A stretch of DNA of 64,000 nt from Rugamonas rubra. GTDB lineage: Bacteria; Pseudomonadota; Gammaproteobacteria; Burkholderiales; Burkholderiaceae_D. Below are positions 27,750 to 37,171 of this stretch, one piece after another. Location of the stretch: positions 62,001 to 126,000 of the forward strand of contig NZ_FOTW01000010.1 in NCBI RefSeq assembly GCF_900114705.1, given 5' to 3'. The notes beneath the pieces are model-generated. The model had not been told where the DNA came from. It worked only from the letters and a program-made list of their open reading frames with translations, and did no database searches. The first letter of the stretch is position 1. Each line of letters opens with the position of its first letter. The position numbers and the translations under genes are program-made.

Positions 27750-27843
27750 AAGAATTCGCAGCAAATAATGAGGTTGCAAGTTCATGCTTGCAGCCTTTTT
27801 TATTGCCCGCAATAGTGTCGTCGTCGATCACGCAGTGCCAGTG

Positions 27844-27919
27844 GTGGCTGTAGCTCAGTTGGTAGAGTCCAGGATTGTGATTCCTGTTGTCGTGGGTTCG
27901 AGCCCCATCAGCCACCCCA
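27844..27919 (+). tRNA. tRNA-His (anticodon GTG), second copy
   Basis: Sequence identical to the copy at 27674, 170 bases downstream. The short flank before each copy is also similar (CGCAGT, then CAGTG), so the pair arose by tandem duplication. Both should be cut from one transcript. Confidence 0.96.
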
Positions 27920-27931
27920 AGAATTCAAGTG

Positions 27932-27960
27932 AAAAGCCCAGTCCCAGGACTGGGCTTTTT
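27932..27960 (+). terminator. Rho-independent terminator after tRNA-His pair
   Basis: AAAAGCCCAGTCC-CAG-GACTGGGC is followed by TTTTT. A strong stem with a T run lies 12 bases after the second tRNA. Confidence 0.9.
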
Positions 27961-28069
27961 GCGTTCGGGCGCGCAAGAAGTCCCCCTCCCCTCGATGCCC
28001 AGACATCACCACCAGCAATTGGCGCGCGGCTTGGACGCACCTGCCATTGAACAGCATCCAAAAAAGTAA

Positions 28070-28098
28070 ATGCGAATGATTCTTGTTATTATTCGCAT
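28070..28098. promoter_or_regulatory. Fur-like operator before the ECF sigma gene
   Basis: ATGCGAAT and ATTCGCAT form a perfect eight-base inverted repeat around a 13-base AT-rich centre (GATTCTTGTTATT), similar in composition to Fur boxes. It lies 40 bases before the sigma factor start. Iron repression is inferred from the site and from the heme-iron genes downstream. Confidence 0.55.
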
Positions 28099-28137
28099 CG
28101 ATTGCTATCATGGCTCCTTTTGACAGGATGCGACGCG

Positions 28138-28629
28138 GTGCTCGAACGCTACTACCAGGAACTGCTGCGCTTGATGGCGCGCGCCACCGGCTGCCGCGAC
28201 AAGGCGCAGGACGTGGTGCAGGAGGCCTACGCCCGCGTGCTGACGGCCGGCCGGGGCGGCGACTCGGCCGAGCCCGGCAGCCAGGAACGCGCCCTGCTCT
28301 ACGTGACGGCGCGCAACATCGTCATCGACCAGCAACGCCAGAGCCTGGTCCGGCGCCACGAGGACATCGCCCTGCACGAGCCGCGCGCGCCGCGCGCCTA
28401 TGAACCCGAACAACGACTGGCCGACAGGCAGCACATGGAACACTTGCTTGCGATCATAGAAAACCTGCCGCCCCGTTGCCGCCAAGCCTTCGCCCTGTAC
28501 AAATTCGACGGTCTCAGCCATGTCGAGATCGCCGCGCAGATGGGCATTTCCGTCAACATGGTGGAGAAGCACATCATCAAGGCGATGGTCGCCTGCAAGA
28601 AGGCGCTGGCCGGCGAGCTGCAAGCATGA
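28138..28629 (+). CDS. FecI-type ECF sigma factor
   Basis: 163 residues from the GTG at 28138, chosen because AGGA lies nine bases upstream and VLERYYQELLRL is the normal FecI-type N-terminus; a TTG at 28102 would add 12 residues. Region 2 has CRDKAQDVVQEAYARVL, and region 4 has LPPRCRQAFALYKFDGLSHVEIA. It should direct transcription of the receptor gene at 29777 when FecR transmits an outer-membrane signal. Its stop overlaps the fecR start (ATGA). Confidence 0.88.
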   Translation: MLERYYQELLRLMARATGCRDKAQDVVQEAYARVLTAGRGGDSAEPGSQERALLYVTARNIVIDQQRQSLVRRHEDIALHEPRAPRAYEPEQRLADRQHMEHLLAIIENLPPRCRQAFALYKFDGLSHVEIAAQMGISVNMVEKHIIKAMVACKKALAGELQA

Positions 28630-29663
28630 GCCGGCAAGAACAGGCGCCAAGCCGCGCCGACGCCATCGACAGCGCGGCGGCGCAATGGCTGCTGCGGCGC
28701 GACGCCGGCCTGTCGCCGGCCGAGCAGGCGCAGTTGCAGCGCTGGCTAGACAGCGACGCCGCCCACGCCCTCGCCTGGCGGCAGATGTGCCGCGCCGACA
28801 CGCTGCTGGCCAGCCTGCCGGCCGCCCGCGTCGCGGCGCTGGACCGCAGCGGCCTGGCGCCGGCGGCAAAGCCGGCCGCGCCATCGGGCTGGTTGCGGCG
28901 GTTGCCCTCGCTCCTTCCGCTGCGCTGGCTGGGCCGCCTGGCCGACGCCGTCCCGCGCGGCGCGCTGGCCGCCTGCGCGCTGCTGGCCTGCGGCCTGCTC
29001 GGCTACCAGCAACTGCACCAGCCGGGCTACAGCCAAACCTTCACCACGGCGCGCGGCCAGTACGCCGAGCAGCGCCTGCCCGACGGCAGCAGCATCGAAC
29101 TCGACACTGCCACCGAGCTGCAGGTCGCCCTCTACGCCGACCACCGCGAGGTGCGTCTGCTGCGCGGCCAGGCGATGTTCCACGTCAGCCCGGACCCGCA
29201 GCGCGCCTTCCACGTCGAGGCCGGCGCGGCCCGCGTGACGGTGCTGGGTACGCACTTTTCCGTGCGCAATGTCGGCGGCCTGGTCAACGTCGCCGTGCAA
29301 CAGGGCAAGGTCGCGGTGACGGCGCCGGGCCGCAACGCCGACGCGCCCATCCTGTTGGCCGGCGACGGCCTGACCCTGGCGGCCGACGGCCCGGCCGTGC
29401 CGGCCAGCGTGGCGCCGGCGGCCGTCGGCAGCTGGCGCGAGCGCCGCGTCAACTTCGACAACACCACGCTGGCCGAGGCGCTGGCCGAGTTCGAGCGCTA
29501 CGCCGACAGCGGCCTGCGCGTCGACGACGCCGCGCTGGCCCAGTTGCGCCTGAGCGGCAGCTTCGACCTCGGCAATCCGGCCCAGTTCGCCGCCGCCCTG
29601 CCGCTGGCGCTGCCGGTGCGCGTGGTCGGCGACGGCCGCGTCAAACGCATACTGCCGCGCTGA
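28626..29663 (+). CDS. FecR-type anti-sigma/regulator
   Basis: 345 residues. The cytoplasmic N-terminus (AAQWLLRRDAGLSPAEQAQL) is the DUF4880 anti-sigma part. One membrane helix lies at about 112-130 (ALAACALLACGLLGY). The periplasmic FecR domain follows, with QRLPDGSSIELDTATEL and VTVLGTHFSVRN. The C-terminal STN-like segment ends at RVVGDGRVKRI. It passes the signal from the TonB receptor's STN domain to the sigma factor. Translation is coupled to the sigma gene. Confidence 0.9.
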   Translation: MSRQEQAPSRADAIDSAAAQWLLRRDAGLSPAEQAQLQRWLDSDAAHALAWRQMCRADTLLASLPAARVAALDRSGLAPAAKPAAPSGWLRRLPSLLPLRWLGRLADAVPRGALAACALLACGLLGYQQLHQPGYSQTFTTARGQYAEQRLPDGSSIELDTATELQVALYADHREVRLLRGQAMFHVSPDPQRAFHVEAGAARVTVLGTHFSVRNVGGLVNVAVQQGKVAVTAPGRNADAPILLAGDGLTLAADGPAVPASVAPAAVGSWRERRVNFDNTTLAEALAEFERYADSGLRVDDAALAQLRLSGSFDLGNPAQFAAALPLALPVRVVGDGRVKRILPR

Positions 29664-29776
29664 GCCGGGCGGCCAGTCCGCCTCCGATCAACAATATTTT
29701 TCTGCGCACGTCAGGGTAAATGCGTCTCATTCGTTTTAACTATGAGCGACACAACACATCACCATAGGAAACAACG

Positions 29777-32677
29777 ATGCCTTCATTGATACGCCGCAGT
29801 CCCCTGCCTCTGCTACTGGCCCTGGCCTTCGCCGCGCCGGCGCCCACCTACGCGGCGCCGGCCAGCGTCGAATTCAGCATCGCCGCCCAGCCGCTGGGCC
29901 GCGCCCTCAACGAGCTGGCGCGCCAGGCCGGCATGGTGCTGTTGGCCGACGCCCGGCTCACCCAGGGCCGGGTCAGCCCGCCGTTGCAGGGCGCGTTCAG
30001 CGTCGCCGAGGCGCTGCGCCAGCTGCTGGCCGGCAGCGGCCTGCGCGCGCAGGTGCGCGTCGACGGCAGCATCATCCTGACGGCGGCGCCCCAGGCGGCG
30101 GCAGGCGCCGTGCAGATCGGCACGCTGAACGTGCAGGGCCAGAGCGCCGCCGGCGCCTGGTCCGGCGACGACGACACCGACCCCGCCGACCTGCCCTACA
30201 CGCAGTCCTCGTCGGCGGCCCACATCGGCCGCGAGCAGATCGAACGCTTTCGCGGCACCTCGCCGGCCGACATGTTCAAGGCGGTCGCCGGCGTGCAGGT
30301 CGGCGACAGCCGCAACAGCGGCGCCGTCGACATCAACGTGCGCGGCCTGCAGGGACAGGGCCGCGTGCCGGTGCTGATCGACGGCAGCCTGCAATCGTCG
30401 ACCGTGTATCGCGGCTACGCCGGCATCGCCGACCGCAGCTACATCGACCCGGACCTGATCAGCGGCGTGCGCATCGACAAGGGGCCGAACCTGTCGGCGC
30501 AGGGTGCCGGCGCCATCGGCGGCATGGTCAGCATGCAGACGCTGCGCCCGGAGGACGTGCTGCTGCCCGGCGCGCGCAGCGGCGTGCGCCTGCGCGGCGG
30601 CCTGCAGAGCAACAGCGTCAGCGCGCCCGACGACTTCTCCGCCACGCCACGGCGCGAACGCAACGGCCTGTTCAACGCGCACAGCGGCTACGGCAGCGTG
30701 GCCGCCGCCACCACGCAGGACGACTACGACCTGGTGGCCGCCTACAGCCGCCGCCGCGTCGGCAACTACTTCGCCGGCACCAAGGGCTACAGCCGCTACC
30801 AGCTGCTCGACGAAGCGGGCGACGACAACGGCGTGACGCAGTTCTTCAAGGCCGGCGACGAGGTGCTCAACACCTCCAACACCACCACCTCGGTGCTGCT
30901 GAAGGGGGTGCTGCGCCTGCCGCGCGCGCAGACGCTGGAGCTGGGCTACCGCTATTTCGACAGCGCCTTCGGCGAAGTGATGCCGTCGCAAATCTACCGC
31001 AACAGCACCGGCTTCATCCCGCAGTGGAACACCAGCCAGGTGCGCACCGACGCCTGGACCGCGCGCTACGGCTGGAAGCCGGCCGGCCAGTCGCTGCTCG
31101 ACCTGAAGGCCAACCTGTGGCTGACCGACATGCAGAGCGCCGCCCGCAACGGCGACATCTTCCACAACCCGCTGGAGGGCAAGCCGAACCCCGGCGACCA
31201 CGAATGCGCGGCCTGCGTCGAGAGCCTGTACCTGGCCAAGACGGCGGCGCGCCGCCTCGGCGCCGACATCAGCAACACCAGCCTGCTGGACACGCGCTTC
31301 GGCCCGCTGCGCTTGAACTACGGCCTGTCGCTGCAAAACGAGAACATCGGCCCCGGCAAGGGCGTGCAGATCGTCGCCGACGACATCAACCACAACCGCA
31401 CCCAGCGCGACGGCAGGCGCCACGAGGAAAGCGCCTTCGTTGCCCTGCAGTGGAAGCCGCGCGACTGGCTGAGCGTCGACCTGGGCGGCCGCTACCAGCG
31501 CTACAACACGCGCGACCGCAACCGCATGGCCGAGCAGCTGCACGACCCGCGCGGCTGGCAGTGGGTGACGCTGTACGACAAGGCCGGCGACAACATCGGC
31601 AGCGTCAAATGGCGCCAGGACGACGCCGGCAAGTTCACGCCGGCCACCAATCCGCTGCTGACCGGCGTCGGCATGGTCGAGAACTACGGCCAGCCGGCGG
31701 TGCCGATCGACCTGTCCAAGGTCGAGCACGCGCAACCGAACGACTACGTCTACCACGACGACATCCCCGGCGCCTTCAAGTACAGCGTGCCGCTGGAGCG
31801 CAAGGACCACGGCTTCGCGCCGTCGTTCGGCTTGACCGCCAAGCTGTCCGACAGCGTCAGCGTCTACCTGCGCGGCGCGCGCGGGCTGCGCATGCCCAGC
31901 CTGTACGAGTCGACGCTGGGCTTCTCGGCCACCTACTTCTCGCCGCTCAAGGCCGAGCGCAGCGACAACCGCGAGATCGGCCTGAACCTGGTCAAGGACG
32001 GCGTCTGGAGCGACAGCGACAAGCTGCGCCTCAAGCTGGCCTACTTCGACAACGTCACCCGCGACTACATCACGCGGCGGCAGATCGCCGGCCTGCAGGC
32101 CTGGGCGCAGAACTTCTCGATGGCCAACGCCGACAGCTACCAGGTCGCCGGCGTCGAACTGCAATCGAGCTACGACAACGGCGCGCTGTTCGGCGAACTG
32201 TCCGCCACCTACAACCGCAAGACCTTGGTCTGCGACGCCGCCACCGCCGCCTACCTGCGCACCAAGGGCGACTACCTGCCGCGCATGAAGGACACGCCGG
32301 ACTGCTCGCCGATCGGCTTCACCACCTCCTACGTCAGCAACCACATCCAGCCCAAGCTGAGCATGAATGTCACGCTGGGCGCCCGCCTGCTAGCGAACCA
32401 GCTCACCGTCGGCACTCGCCTGAGCCACGTCGGCTCGCCGCTGGCCACCGAGGACAAGGACGCGCAATGGCAAAACTCGGCCGGCACCGCGACGCAGGTA
32501 CTCACGCGCGCCTACACCCTGGTCGACCTGTTCGCCAGCTACAAGCTGGCGCCCAACGCCACGCTGGAGCTGGGCGTCGACAACCTGGGCGACCGCTACT
32601 ACCTCGATCCGCTCACCCTCAGCCTGATGCCGGGGCCGGGCCGCACCATGCGCCTGTCGCTCGGCGTCAAATTCTAA
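29777..32677 (+). CDS. TonB-dependent outer-membrane receptor with STN signalling domain, probably for heme
   Basis: 966 residues. A signal peptide covers about 1-27. The STN secretin/TonB N-terminal domain is at about 30-100, the sensor that talks to FecR. The plug domain (about 135-260) is followed by a 22-strand barrel ending in an aromatic-type terminal Phe (LGVKF). YESTLGFSATYFSPLKAERSDNREIGL is like the FRAP/NPNL region of heme receptors (quoted part: YFSPLKAERS). Heme as ligand is inferred from the heme oxygenase directly downstream and from the Bordetella hurIR-bhuR arrangement. Other siderophores are possible. Confidence 0.85.
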   Translation: MPSLIRRSPLPLLLALAFAAPAPTYAAPASVEFSIAAQPLGRALNELARQAGMVLLADARLTQGRVSPPLQGAFSVAEALRQLLAGSGLRAQVRVDGSIILTAAPQAAAGAVQIGTLNVQGQSAAGAWSGDDDTDPADLPYTQSSSAAHIGREQIERFRGTSPADMFKAVAGVQVGDSRNSGAVDINVRGLQGQGRVPVLIDGSLQSSTVYRGYAGIADRSYIDPDLISGVRIDKGPNLSAQGAGAIGGMVSMQTLRPEDVLLPGARSGVRLRGGLQSNSVSAPDDFSATPRRERNGLFNAHSGYGSVAAATTQDDYDLVAAYSRRRVGNYFAGTKGYSRYQLLDEAGDDNGVTQFFKAGDEVLNTSNTTTSVLLKGVLRLPRAQTLELGYRYFDSAFGEVMPSQIYRNSTGFIPQWNTSQVRTDAWTARYGWKPAGQSLLDLKANLWLTDMQSAARNGDIFHNPLEGKPNPGDHECAACVESLYLAKTAARRLGADISNTSLLDTRFGPLRLNYGLSLQNENIGPGKGVQIVADDINHNRTQRDGRRHEESAFVALQWKPRDWLSVDLGGRYQRYNTRDRNRMAEQLHDPRGWQWVTLYDKAGDNIGSVKWRQDDAGKFTPATNPLLTGVGMVENYGQPAVPIDLSKVEHAQPNDYVYHDDIPGAFKYSVPLERKDHGFAPSFGLTAKLSDSVSVYLRGARGLRMPSLYESTLGFSATYFSPLKAERSDNREIGLNLVKDGVWSDSDKLRLKLAYFDNVTRDYITRRQIAGLQAWAQNFSMANADSYQVAGVELQSSYDNGALFGELSATYNRKTLVCDAATAAYLRTKGDYLPRMKDTPDCSPIGFTTSYVSNHIQPKLSMNVTLGARLLANQLTVGTRLSHVGSPLATEDKDAQWQNSAGTATQVLTRAYTLVDLFASYKLAPNATLELGVDNLGDRYYLDPLTLSLMPGPGRTMRLSLGVKF

Positions 32678-32705
32678 ACACACTCGCGCACCCACAAGGA
32701 ACCCA

Positions 32706-33290
32706 ATGAACGCCACCGATCTTCCCCTGACCCGCAGCCAGCGCCTGAAAACGCGTACCATGGCGACTCACCAACAACTCGACGACGGCATCATGGCCAG
32801 CGCCCCCTTCTCCAGCAAAGAGAACTACGCCCGCTTCCTGCAGGCGCAATACAGCTTCCTGCGCGACGTCGACCCGCTGTACGAGCATGCCGGGCTGGCC
32901 GCGCTGCTGCCGCAGTTGGCGCAGCGGCGCCGCTACGCCGCCATCGCCGCCGACCTGGCCGACCTGGGCGCGGCGCTGCCGCTGGACGGCCCCGAGGCGC
33001 CGCTGGCCGCCGACGTCGACCTGGCCACCGCGCTCGGTTGGCTCTACGTCACCGAGGGCTCGAAACTGGGCGGCGCGGTGCTGTACAAATTGGCCGGCAA
33101 GCTGGGGCTGGACGGCGACTTCGGCGCGCGCCATCTGGCCGCCCACCCGGACGGCGCGGCGCGCCACTGGCGCGAATTCACGGCGGCGCTCGACGACGTC
33201 GAGCTCGACGCCGAGCAGGAGTCGCGCCTGGTCGGCGGCGCCGAGGCGGCCTTCACGCGCATGCACGGCCACGTCGGCCGCACGCTCTGA
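32706..33290 (+). CDS. Heme oxygenase (biliverdin-producing, bacterial HemO/BphO-like)
   Basis: 194 residues. Heme oxygenase opens imported heme to biliverdin, CO and iron. The proximal ligand is His22 in RTMATHQQLDD, and GWLYVTEGSKLGGAVLYK is the distal helix with the family GSxLGG motif. It begins 28 bases after the receptor stop, and its own stop overlaps the next start (TGATG), so uptake and degradation are one operon. No phytochrome is adjacent, so an iron role is favoured over chromophore supply. Confidence 0.9.
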   Translation: MNATDLPLTRSQRLKTRTMATHQQLDDGIMASAPFSSKENYARFLQAQYSFLRDVDPLYEHAGLAALLPQLAQRRRYAAIAADLADLGAALPLDGPEAPLAADVDLATALGWLYVTEGSKLGGAVLYKLAGKLGLDGDFGARHLAAHPDGAARHWREFTAALDDVELDAEQESRLVGGAEAAFTRMHGHVGRTL

Positions 33291-34654
33291 TGACACAGCC
33301 GCCGCACGCGCCAGGCATGCCGGCGGCGCCACGCGCGCCAGCGGCGCCGGCCACGCCGCCCGCCGGCGAGGCGCACGCCGCGCGCCTGCTGCGCTGGGGC
33401 TACACGGCGCTCGGCGTGCTGATGGTGGCGCTGGGCGTGATCGGCGCGCTGCTGCCGGTGATGCCGACGACCATTTTCCTGATCCTCGCCCTGGCCTGCT
33501 TCAGCCGCGCCTCGCCACGGCTGGAGCAGCGCCTGTTGCAGCATCCGCGTTTCGGCGCACCGCTGCGCCAATGGCGCGAACACCGCGCCGTGTCGAAGCG
33601 CGGCAAGCGCATGGCCTGCCTCGGCATGGCGCTGGGCTTTATCGTGATGTGTTTGGGCCGGCCGCCCTGGCCGGCGGTCGTGCTGGTCGGCTTGGTGGAG
33701 TTGGCGGTGCTGGTCTATCTGCTGCGCCGTCCCGAGGGTCCGCCTGCGGATGCGGGCGCCATCGACAGCGCATCGGCCGGCGCCACGGTCGATGTCAAGG
33801 CCAAGGCCGCCACTGACGCCGACGCTGCCGCTGAGCCCGACGCTGCCGCCAACGCCACCCTGCTCGCCGGCGCCGTTTCGTCTGGCGCCAACAGCGCCGC
33901 TGTTGGCCTCGCCAACGCGAGCACGCCCGCGTTCACGCGCAGTCCACGGCCGCTCGCGGCGGCGGGCATCGTCGCGGCGCATTGCGCGCTGCTGGCATGG
34001 ATACTCTACGGCCACGCGCAGGAGAGCCACGTGGTCGCCGCCGCGCCGCAGGCCGAGCGCGCCATGATGCTGGTCTACCTGCCGGCAGCAGCGCCACCCA
34101 AACCGCTGGAACAACGCCAGGCGGACCACGTCAGCGCGGAGGCCAAGCCGACACCGGCGCCGCAGCAAGCACCACGCGAGACACCACCGACACTGCAAGC
34201 GGCCCCGCCGCAACCCAAGTCCACCCCGCTGCCGCCGACGGCCGATGCGCCACCAGTCGGCGCGATCGCCAGCAGCGCGCCGCGCGCCGCACCGCCGGCC
34301 GACACGGCATCGCTGGCGGCGGCGCCGCCCTCGCCCGCGCTACCGCCGGCGCCGCAGGAGGTGCGCAGCGGCGCGAACAGCTGGGAGGGCAAGGTGCTGG
34401 CGCGGATGGAACGCTTCCGCCGCTATCCAACGGCCGCCCGCGCGCGCGGCGAGGAAGGCGTGGTGACGCTGCGCTGCCGCGTCAACCGCGACGGCCAGGT
34501 GCTGTCCGCCGCCATCGAACAGAGCTCCGGCCATCCGCTGCTGGACCAGGCCGCGCTAGAGACGCTGCAACGCGCCGCCCCGCTGCCGCGCATCCCCGAC
34601 GAGCGCCCCGCCCAGCTCGACCTGTCCATCCCGGTGCAGTTCAGCGTGCGCTAA
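33290..34654 (+). CDS. Fusion of a DUF454 (YbaN) membrane domain with a TonB energy transducer
   Basis: 454 residues. Residues about 31-147 are DUF454: two or three helices with GVIGALLPVMPTTIFLI, CFSRASPRLEQRLLQHP and GRPPWPAVV. After a 70-residue Ala-rich linker comes a second membrane anchor (about 220-240). A Pro-rich spacer (about 260-355) and a TonB C-terminal domain (about 365-454, KVLARMERFRRYP and GVVTLRCRVNRDGQVL) follow. It would energise the receptor encoded two genes upstream. DUF454 is often near heme oxygenase genes, but fusion to TonB is unusual. The frame is continuous, so this is not an artefact of two adjacent genes being read together. Confidence 0.85.
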   Translation: MTQPPHAPGMPAAPRAPAAPATPPAGEAHAARLLRWGYTALGVLMVALGVIGALLPVMPTTIFLILALACFSRASPRLEQRLLQHPRFGAPLRQWREHRAVSKRGKRMACLGMALGFIVMCLGRPPWPAVVLVGLVELAVLVYLLRRPEGPPADAGAIDSASAGATVDVKAKAATDADAAAEPDAAANATLLAGAVSSGANSAAVGLANASTPAFTRSPRPLAAAGIVAAHCALLAWILYGHAQESHVVAAAPQAERAMMLVYLPAAAPPKPLEQRQADHVSAEAKPTPAPQQAPRETPPTLQAAPPQPKSTPLPPTADAPPVGAIASSAPRAAPPADTASLAAAPPSPALPPAPQEVRSGANSWEGKVLARMERFRRYPTAARARGEEGVVTLRCRVNRDGQVLSAAIEQSSGHPLLDQAALETLQRAAPLPRIPDERPAQLDLSIPVQFSVR

Positions 34655-34657
34655 CAG

Positions 34658-34679
34658 AAGCTCGACTACCGTCGAGCTT
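34658..34679. terminator. Hairpin after the heme operon
   Basis: AAGCTCGAC-TACC-GTCGAGCTT is a perfect nine-base stem four bases after the stop. There is no long T run (GTTCAT follows), so termination strength is uncertain. Confidence 0.55.
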
Positions 34680-34856
34680 GTTCATCAAATGATCCGGACG
34701 GGGCGCATAGGGCCCCTATTTGTGTGCAACGCACTGCCAGCTCAACGGATTGTTTGGCGCTCGACGGCACGCTCCAGAAACCAGCACGGAGACGGACCGA
34801 TCATGCAGAGCCGAGATAGGTGTCACGCGGGCACTGTCGTCGAAATTATCACTGGA

Positions 34857-34890
34857 TCGGCAGTGTTCAACATTGCTTGAACACTGCCGA
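34857..34890. terminator. 14-base perfect inverted repeat between convergent operons
   Basis: TCGGCAGTGTTCAA, a six-base loop (CATTGC), then the exact reverse complement. It lies 41 bases after the minus-strand iorB stop. No T run follows on either strand, so it may be a transcript-stabilising hairpin rather than a classical terminator. The rest of 34655-34930 shows no gene. Confidence 0.5.
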
Positions 34891-34930
34891 GCCAGCGAAA
34901 AAGCCTATCACTTTGGCACCTGGGTCTGGC

Positions 34931-37171
34931 TTATGCCAAGCACTCCCAGCCGGAGTGCGCCAGCGGCATGCGCGTGACCGGCTCGCCGCCGGCCGCCAGC
35001 AGCGCGTTGGCCAGCGCCGCGACGATCGACGGCGGGCCCTCCTCGCCGACGCCGTAGCCGGCCTCGCCGCTGCCGATCACCAGCACCTCCAGCGGCGGCG
35101 TGTGGGCCATGCGCGCCACCTGGTAGCCGTCGTAGTTGCCCTGCTCGACGGCGCCGTCCTTCAAGGTGATCTCGCCGAACAGCGCGGCGGACAGGCCGAA
35201 CAACGTGCCGCCCATCATCTGCGCCTCGACCAACTGCGGATTGGCGACGCGGCCCGGATCGATCGCCGCCGTGATGCGCACCAGACGGAACTTGCCGGGC
35301 GCGGCGACGGCGATCTCCACCACGTGGCCGCCCAGCGTCGGCCCGGTCTCGTTGAGGGCGAAGCCACGGAAGTGGCCGGGCGGCGGCGGCGCGTCCCAGC
35401 CGGCGCGCGCGCACAACTGGTCGATGAAGGATAGCTGCCGCGCCTTGCCGGCCAGCAGGCCGCGCCGGTAGGCCACCGGGTCGACGCCGGCCGCGCGCGC
35501 CGCCTGGTCCAGCGTGTGTTCGAGGAAGTAGCAGTTCTGCGAATTGCCGACCGAGCGCCAGTAACCGCAGGGCACGCCGTGGTCGACGCGGCTCCAGCGC
35601 GTGTCGTAGGCCGGAATGGTGTAGCTGCGCCCCATCCAGCCCATCAAATAGCTCCAGTCGAACACGCCGTCGATGGGCGGGCTGTTGGTGACGCCGGAAT
35701 AGGCCAGCAGCGACGGCCCGGCCATGTCGCCGCGCAGCGCCGTGGGCCGGTGCTGCACGTCCAACGCCAGCCGCACGCGCGCCGTGGTGGCGGGCCGGTA
35801 GTAGCCGGAGCGCATATCGTGCTCGCGCGACCAGATGGTCTTCACCGGCTTGCCGACGGCCTTGGCGATCAGCGCCGCCTCGACGGCGAAGTCGTGCTCC
35901 AGCCGGCGGCCGAAGCCGCCGCCGACCTGCTGCGTGTGCAGCGTCACCTGCTCGAGCGCCAGGCCGAGCGCCTTGGCGACGGCGCGCTGGGTGTCGCTCT
36001 GACTTTGCGTCGACAGCCACAGTTCGGCGCCGCCACCGGGGCCGCTGCCGACGCTGACGGTGGCGCTCAAGGGTTCCATCGCCGCGTGCGCCAGGAAGGG
36101 TACCTCGTAGACGGTCTCGATGATCCGGCTGGCGCCCTGCAGCGCGGCGGCGGTGGCGGCGTGGTCCTGCTTGTCGGGCCGGTCGCCGGCCCTTGGATAC
36201 ATCAAGCCTCCCTCGCCCATCACGGCGGCGCGGTACTCGACGCGCATGGCGGCGCTGTCGGCCTTGCCGTGCGGGCCGGCGCGCCACACCGGCTTGAGCA
36301 GGCGGGCCGCCTTCTCGGCCTGCCAATAGCCGTCGGCCACCACCGCCACCGCGTTGGCCAGCCGCACCACCTGGCGCACGCCGCGCACCTTCAACGCCGG
36401 CGCCGCGTCGACCCGCAGCAGCGCACCGCCGAAGCCGGGCGCGTGCAGCACGGCCGCCACCAACAGGCCGGGCAGCTTGACGTCGATGCCGTACACGGCA
36501 CTGCCGTCGACCCGCTCGGGGATGTCGGCGCGCGCCATCGGCCGGCCCAGCACCTTGCAGTCGCGCGCCGCCTTCAGCTGGGCTTTCTCCGGCGGCGGCA
36601 GCGCGGCGGCCTGCGCCAACAGCGCGCCGTAGGGCAGCCGGCGGCCGCTGGCGCCGTGCGCGATATGGCCGGCGGCGGCATGGCAGCTGGACGGCTCGAC
36701 CTGCCAGCGCTGCGCGGCGGCGCGCAGCAGCATGTCGCGCGCGGCGGCGCAGGCCAGGCCCACGCTGTCGCGCGCGGTGCGCAGGCCGGCACTGCCGAAG
36801 GTGGTGATCCCCGGCGGGAAGCGGCGGTGGAACTCCTGGCGCACCGGCGCGTGGTGGACGCGTATCTGCGCGGCGGCCAGTTCCAGCTCCTCCATCACCA
36901 ATTGGACGATGGCGGTGTGCGTGCCCTGGCCAAGATTGGTGACGGTGGTGTAGGCGTCCAGCGTGCCGTCCGCCGCGAAGCTGAGCCAGCAATCGAAGGC
37001 GACGGCCTTGTCATCGGTGCGGCGGTCGGCGATGGCGCTCCCCGGCCCGACGGCCGGCGCGGGCGCGGGCGCGGCCTCAGCCTCCCCGGGCGCCGTGCTC
37101 AGGCCCAGCGTCCACACGCCGGCCGCCAGTGTCGAACGCAGGAAGCTGCGCCGCGTCAGCGCGCCGCTCAT
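34931..37171 (-). CDS. Molybdopterin-binding subunit of a xanthine-oxidase-family enzyme (IorB-like)
   Basis: 746 residues with a twin-arginine signal at the N-terminus ([14 protein letters not shown]), so it is exported folded to the periplasm. [42 protein letters not shown] and [11 protein letters not shown] are typical of the IorB/aldehyde-oxidase large chain that holds molybdenum-molybdopterin cytosine dinucleotide. The electron partner is the 2Fe-2S subunit just upstream (overlap ATGA). The substrate (aldehyde or N-heterocycle) cannot be read from sequence. A cytochrome c subunit, frequent in such operons, is not adjacent. Confidence 0.87.
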   Translation of the reverse strand: MSGALTRRSFLRSTLAAGVWTLGLSTAPGEAEAAPAPAPAVGPGSAIADRRTDDKAVAFDCWLSFAADGTLDAYTTVTNLGQGTHTAIVQLVMEELELAAAQIRVHHAPVRQEFHRRFPPGITTFGSAGLRTARDSVGLACAAARDMLLRAAAQRWQVEPSSCHAAAGHIAHGASGRRLPYGALLAQAAALPPPEKAQLKAARDCKVLGRPMARADIPERVDGSAVYGIDVKLPGLLVAAVLHAPGFGGALLRVDAAPALKVRGVRQVVRLANAVAVVADGYWQAEKAARLLKPVWRAGPHGKADSAAMRVEYRAAVMGEGGLMYPRAGDRPDKQDHAATAAALQGASRIIETVYEVPFLAHAAMEPLSATVSVGSGPGGGAELWLSTQSQSDTQRAVAKALGLALEQVTLHTQQVGGGFGRRLEHDFAVEAALIAKAVGKPVKTIWSREHDMRSGYYRPATTARVRLALDVQHRPTALRGDMAGPSLLAYSGVTNSPPIDGVFDWSYLMGWMGRSYTIPAYDTRWSRVDHGVPCGYWRSVGNSQNCYFLEHTLDQAARAAGVDPVAYRRGLLAGKARQLSFIDQLCARAGWDAPPPPGHFRGFALNETGPTLGGHVVEIAVAAPGKFRLVRITAAIDPGRVANPQLVEAQMMGGTLFGLSAALFGEITLKDGAVEQGNYDGYQVARMAHTPPLEVLVIGSGEAGYGVGEEGPPSIVAALANALLAAGGEPVTRMPLAHSGWECLA

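Noticed and set aside
29813..32344. Very long open frame on the minus strand under the TonB receptor gene
   Set aside because: It is an antisense shadow caused by high GC and codon bias; its residues are dominated by Val, Ala, Gly, Arg and Gln with no fold pattern, while the plus strand is a clear receptor.
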